From: Collinsella aerofaciens
Lineage (GTDB): Bacteria; Actinomycetota; Coriobacteriia; Coriobacteriales; Coriobacteriaceae
NCBI RefSeq assembly: GCF_028207065.1
Contig: NZ_JAQLFP010000011.1
Span: 1 to 64,000, forward strand
DNA: 64,000 nucleotides
Direction of reading: 5' to 3'
Shown here: positions 59,899 to 64,000 of the stretch, in pieces
Position numbering within the stretch: position 1 is the stretch's first letter
Layout: the number at the start of each line of letters is the position of its first letter
Made by a program: the position numbers and the translations under genes
Notes under the pieces: model-generated
What the model was told of the DNA's origin: nothing
The model's input: only the letters and a program-made list of their open reading frames with translations
The model's database searches: none

Positions 59899-62800
59899 AT
59901 GCTTGATCGCCGTTCGTTACTTGTTGCCGGAGCGTCCTCGCTAGCGAGCATCATGTTGCCTCGCGTGCCGGGAAGCGAAAATGCCTTCCTGCTGCCGTTC
60001 GCGCCCACCGCGGCCTATGCCGACGAAAAAGACCCCTTCAGGGTGCTCGTTCTCTCGCGCACCATGTTTGGTGTGGTCGTGGTCGACGTCGCCAACAAGA
60101 ATATGCCCATCAAGGGAGCGCAGGTCACGCTCACGTCGCGCTACGCCGCAGGCAAGCAGCTCGCCGCCACGACCGATGACGAAGGCACCGCCATCTTTGA
60201 GATTGCCTTGCTTTCGGAAGGCTACGTAGACGAGGCAAAGCTCCTTGACGCGTACGACTTTAACGGCGGCATCTCCATTAGCATGGCGGGCTACCGCGAT
60301 GTCGAGATTCCCCTTGCGCGTATCCAGGGCGGCACCGCCATAACCACGCCCACGCGTCCGCTTTCCGACGGCGAGCCGTACTTCCGCCAGCTCACATTCG
60401 ACGAATGGGACATCCAGTACGCTGAAGCCACGTTCATGGCATTGCCGAAGGACGACACGGCAAACGAGCAGCCCGATACGCACGCATTTACCGTGCAGGC
60501 TCATCTGCCGCAGGGCGGGCAGGCAACATTGCATATCAATAAAGTGATGCCCGCTGCGGGCAGCTCAACCGAAACCGTCACGCAGATTGGTCAGATCAAG
60601 GCCAGCGCATCGGGCGCGGATAATCTGGCGACGTTCACACTCGAAGACAAGTTCCTCGATGCAGCGTCGAGCCTTCTGGAAGAAGGATGCAAGCTGCGCT
60701 TTGTCCTCGACTACCAGGACAAAACCTACACGCTCTCCTCCCCCATGGCCGTTGTTACCGCGCCGGCGGCAAAGGCGGAATCCGGATCGACCACTATCGT
60801 CCCCACCACTATGGACCAAGAGATCACTCCGTTTGATTTCCCCGCATCGTTTCCCGGCATCGGTGGTAATAAGTTCACGTGCTGGATGCCCACATTTCCG
60901 ATCCTCTTCGATTTCTCGTTTGCTGGATACGTGCTGTTTGGCGGAGGATACAAACCAGCCAGCTATATGAACGATTCGGGCAATCCGGATCCGGAGTACT
61001 GGAAGAAATCGCCGCGCGAGTCGGGCGCCAAGCAGGCAAACCGCTACCTCGACGAGATGGAGGGGAAGTGGAATCAGTACAAGAGTATGAGTGCCGGTTC
61101 GGGCACCGATCCAAGAAACACCAAGCTCCTTCGCCACCATTGCACGCCGCTGTTCACGATGGATATCGCCACACAGCTGTACGGCTCGCTTGCCTACGAT
61201 TGGGTGGGCAAAACCTGGGGTAACAACAACGACCCCGCATACGGCAATATTAAGGCCCTCTTCCAGGTAAGAACCGACCTCAATTGGACCGAGCAGTTTA
61301 CCCTAGGACCGGTGCCATTTTTCCTAAACGTCAACCCTTGGGTGCTGGCGAAGCTGGCGCTCGCTGTGGGTGCCCACACGCACGGCAGCGGCGCGGCGTT
61401 TTTTAAAAACATTTCGCTCGACTATTCAAACACGTCGGGCTCGTTCACCATCCAGATCGGGCTTGCCGTCACCTTTGGCGCCGGCGTTGCAGGCGTCGCT
61501 TCGTCTGCCGTGCGCGGCGCCGCATCCCTCACGCTGTTCATTGGGTACGAGAAGGCAGATGGACACCAGCTTCCGCGGCTGCGCGTAGGTGCAGACGTCG
61601 ATGTCGATGTGATACTCCAGTTCGTAATGTTCAAGTGGACCACCAAGGCTTGGTCGGGGTCATGGCCCACACTCATCGATTCGTGGAATATGTCGGTGAA
61701 CAATGGCGACCAGTATGTGCTCCAACGCTCTGAGCTGGCATTGGGTGGAGATACGCCTTATACGCTGGATGCCTGCTTCGGCTCGGCCGGCAACGCCGAG
61801 GCAGGTGGTGTGCCGCAGTTTATCGCATCGGCCACCATCGTCACCAACGCCGAGCTGCTCGCACGCGCCGAGGTTAAGGCCACTGCCGTAAACGCCGCGC
61901 CTGTCGTGCGCGATTGGGATCAAACGGTCACGCGCATTGAGCTCGAGGCGAACGCGGAGAGCGACGACACGGGACAGGTCGAACATTTCGTCCATGCGCT
62001 GATGGAGAACGACGAAAATGCCGCACCGATGTATGAGTACACCTACATCGGTCAGTCAACGAACGCCGTTGCGGACCCGAACGCCAATTCTGCCGGCGTG
62101 CCGGAGGACGAGCGTGGCGGCATAAAACCCTCGAGCGACAACGTGCTGTTTTCCGGCGTGCTCAGCGAAGCCCACATGAAGCTAACGATGATTGCCGGCG
62201 TAGAATGCTTGTTCCGTATCGCCTCGGTGCGCTACGGCGACAATGGCCGCTCGCGCCTGGTGGTGCACACAAAGGCAAACGGCACGTGGTCCGCTCCCAC
62301 GCCCGTGGACTTTCCCCTTGGGTTTGGCGAGGGCGACGTGGAGCGCAACGGCATATTCGATTACGACTTCGACGTGGTGGAATATACGGACGGAAGAGGA
62401 AACCAGGACGCCTACGTGCTGCTGGTCTCGGGCGAGCGCCCCGCCGGCGACAACACCCTTTTCGATACGGCAAGCACAGCCGGCATACTGTCCGTTGTGC
62501 GCCTGCGCATAAGTAATGACGAGATCCGCGTGGTGTCGCATACGTCATGGCGCAGCATCTCGCGCGGCCGCCTGCAAGAGGATGGCCACCATTGCCTGCA
62601 GTGCCCGCGCATCACGGTAGGCAAGACGCTGGTCGACGGACGCCTGTCGGGTGCCTACCTCCACCGCCGCGGAACCACCGCAGAGAAGGCGCTCGGCAGC
62701 GAGGCCGAGGTTGCGCTGGAATGCTTTACCCTGTGGTCGGATGATTTGGGCGACAGCCTGACGTTCCGCCAAGTTCTTCGCTTTCCGCAAGCACCGTCGA

Positions 62801-64000
62801 GTATCGAGCTGAGCGAGCCCGAGAATATCAACGGCAAAATGGTGGTGCCCGTTGCGTACGAGACCGCAGACGGTTGCGGCTGCGCATCGTACGCCGTGAT
62901 CGGCCAGTCCATTGCGGGCTGGGGCGTTATGCCACCAGACGCCACGGTGCCCCATGCGGTGCCGTGGCCACAACATTCGGGCTTTTTGGCCACCGTCAAC
63001 GAGCAGCTGCAGCATATTACTTGGACGCGAGGCGCATCGGCATTTGCAACGCAGCCCGTGGGTGCCGCAGGCTGTGGCCCGGCATCGTTTAGCGTAAGCA
63101 ACAACGGCAGGTGCGCGCTCTATGTAGAGAACACCGATGGCAAGGTGGGGCAAACCTACGACGAAGAAGGCAACCCGGTAGCAGTAATGGGCAAGCACTT
63201 CCGCATCTTCGCCAGCACCTTGGCAGGCGATCTGTTCACGGAGCCGTTCGTGATGTGCGAGCTGGACCATCCCGTCGATCAGATAACGACATTTTTGACG
63301 TCGAGAGGCATGCTCTCCGCGCTCGCCACGCACATTGTGAGCGCGGAGAAGAGCGAGGCAGAGCTGCACGGCATCGAAGTGCCTCTGGTGGCGTGTGCCA
63401 CTCCGACGGGCGCGGTCGCTACCTCGGGCGCGGTGGTGCCCGGAGCAGCAGGCGAATCCTTCATGGTCACGGTGCGAAACGACGGCAACACTTTGCTGAC
63501 TGCCGGCACAATCGATCTGTACCGAGAGGGCTCCAGCCAGCCGTTCTCCAGCGCATCCATCGGATTCGGAGCGAACGCACGCATGGCTTCGATCTACGAT
63601 CCAGAGCTTGCCGAAGACGCTTCGGCCAACGACATGGCACACGTAAAGTACGCGCTCGAGACGCTGGGCGCACGTTTTGCAACGCACCCGCTGGTAGCCG
63701 ACAACGGCAACGCCGTGCTGGCACCGGGTTGCACGGCACAGTTCCGCATGAGCTTCGCCATCCCCGAGAGCTGGAGCGACGAAGTGGGCAAACGCGTCAC
63801 GCTGTATGCGAAGGCGCGTAATCTGGTGGCGCTCGACCCCGTAACGCTCGAGGAGATCCGACCGGGCGCAAACTCGGCGCTGAGTGCCGTTCTGCACGAG
63901 CTTCATGTGCCCGACGCGGCATGCGAACGCTCAGAAGTTCAGGTCGGCGTATGCGACAGCGCGGATACGACAGGACTTCACGACGCCCCGATGACAGCAG
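59899..64000 (+). CDS. Giant secreted protein, incomplete at window end
   Basis: The reading frame stays open from ATG 59899 to the window end (1367 codons). It begins with a twin-arginine-like signal, D-R-R-S-L-L-V-A-G, then a hydrophobic stretch and a likely cleavage after A-Y-A, so Tat or Sec export is expected. Next comes a carboxypeptidase-regulatory/Ig-like module (K-G-A-Q-V-T-L-T-S, ~residues 55-140), a long beta-rich region, and near residues 1180-1240 a CARDB-like module (E-S-F-M-V-T-V-R-N-D-G-N-T-L-L). No catalytic motif is recognised. It is probably a surface or extracellular protein; the C-terminus and any anchor lie outside. gggag precedes the start. Confidence 0.75.
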   Translation, partial: MLDRRSLLVAGASSLASIMLPRVPGSENAFLLPFAPTAAYADEKDPFRVLVLSRTMFGVVVVDVANKNMPIKGAQVTLTSRYAAGKQLAATTDDEGTAIFEIALLSEGYVDEAKLLDAYDFNGGISISMAGYRDVEIPLARIQGGTAITTPTRPLSDGEPYFRQLTFDEWDIQYAEATFMALPKDDTANEQPDTHAFTVQAHLPQGGQATLHINKVMPAAGSSTETVTQIGQIKASASGADNLATFTLEDKFLDAASSLLEEGCKLRFVLDYQDKTYTLSSPMAVVTAPAAKAESGSTTIVPTTMDQEITPFDFPASFPGIGGNKFTCWMPTFPILFDFSFAGYVLFGGGYKPASYMNDSGNPDPEYWKKSPRESGAKQANRYLDEMEGKWNQYKSMSAGSGTDPRNTKLLRHHCTPLFTMDIATQLYGSLAYDWVGKTWGNNNDPAYGNIKALFQVRTDLNWTEQFTLGPVPFFLNVNPWVLAKLALAVGAHTHGSGAAFFKNISLDYSNTSGSFTIQIGLAVTFGAGVAGVASSAVRGAASLTLFIGYEKADGHQLPRLRVGADVDVDVILQFVMFKWTTKAWSGSWPTLIDSWNMSVNNGDQYVLQRSELALGGDTPYTLDACFGSAGNAEAGGVPQFIASATIVTNAELLARAEVKATAVNAAPVVRDWDQTVTRIELEANAESDDTGQVEHFVHALMENDENAAPMYEYTYIGQSTNAVADPNANSAGVPEDERGGIKPSSDNVLFSGVLSEAHMKLTMIAGVECLFRIASVRYGDNGRSRLVVHTKANGTWSAPTPVDFPLGFGEGDVERNGIFDYDFDVVEYTDGRGNQDAYVLLVSGERPAGDNTLFDTASTAGILSVVRLRISNDEIRVVSHTSWRSISRGRLQEDGHHCLQCPRITVGKTLVDGRLSGAYLHRRGTTAEKALGSEAEVALECFTLWSDDLGDSLTFRQVLRFPQAPSSIELSEPENINGKMVVPVAYETADGCGCASYAVIGQSIAGWGVMPPDATVPHAVPWPQHSGFLATVNEQLQHITWTRGASAFATQPVGAAGCGPASFSVSNNGRCALYVENTDGKVGQTYDEEGNPVAVMGKHFRIFASTLAGDLFTEPFVMCELDHPVDQITTFLTSRGMLSALATHIVSAEKSEAELHGIEVPLVACATPTGAVATSGAVVPGAAGESFMVTVRNDGNTLLTAGTIDLYREGSSQPFSSASIGFGANARMASIYDPELAEDASANDMAHVKYALETLGARFATHPLVADNGNAVLAPGCTAQFRMSFAIPESWSDEVGKRVTLYAKARNLVALDPVTLEEIRPGANSALSAVLHELHVPDAACERSEVQVGVCDSADTTGLHDAPMTA

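Noticed and set aside
62545..63906. 453-aa reading frame on the minus strand near the window end
   Set aside because: The plus strand carries a continuous exported-protein frame from 59899; the minus frame has no start signal or motif.

Overview
The window reads as a chromosomal segment of a high-GC, host-associated actinomycete of the class Coriobacteriia, most like Collinsella. This is an inference from gene content, codon bias and the many short intergenic palindromes; no rRNA or tRNA gene is present to fix the taxonomy. Nearly all of the 64 kb is coding, with short convergent and divergent gene pairs and few long operons.

Layout. 0.1-5 kb: a PAS/degenerate-GGDEF protein, IS30 debris around a small membrane protein, a flavoprotein, a structured-RNA candidate before an ArsC/Spx-like gene, a CobW-type GTPase and tRNA methylase TrmL. 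5-12 kb: two related AAA ATPases flanking a UvrA-like ABC protein, then a TetM/EF-G-like GTPase. 12-14 kb: GNAT, a small zinc protein, RsmJ and a 47-aa membrane peptide. 14.2-21 kb: a solute-binding lipoprotein, a Cache-MscS channel fusion and a small membrane protein in one operon, plus a LysR gene, all lying between a truncated and an intact copy of the same ~320-bp locus. 21-29 kb: RlmA, MATE, LysR/DMT, Ung, an SDR, a VUT-type transporter and release factor 3. 29.5-29.8 kb: eight copies of a ~15-bp sequence in alternating orientation at an exact 40-bp pitch. 29.9-41.5 kb: GntR-ABC operon, ClC, LOG, a K+ channel, a frameshifted hybrid histidine kinase, a NimA-like flavoprotein, a MalY-like lyase, TrmO, an XRE-TipAS regulator and a glutaredoxin. 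41.5-45.6 kb: an accessory island bounded by ~125-bp direct repeats, holding an intact IS30-family element, an unrecognised 428-aa gene and a toxin-antitoxin pair. 45.6-59.7 kb: Dus, a frameshifted membrane protein, a MacB-like exporter, a CoA-disulfide reductase with a rhodanese fragment, a membrane Fe-S/thioredoxin operon, a two-component system, a GMP synthase lacking its amidotransferase domain, and a LuxR regulator. 59.9 kb to the end: a very large secreted protein that runs off the window.

How it fits together. RNA modification recurs (TrmL, RsmJ, RlmA, TrmO, Dus), as do thiol/redox functions (ArsC-like, glutaredoxin, CoADR-rhodanese, TlpA-like lipoprotein, NapH-like Fe-S protein) and extracellular sensing (binding lipoprotein, Cache-MscS, hybrid kinase with two binding-protein domains). 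Two families of intergenic palindromes recur. One, built on tgtgacaaagggac, often sits on or supplies the stop codon of the neighbouring gene.
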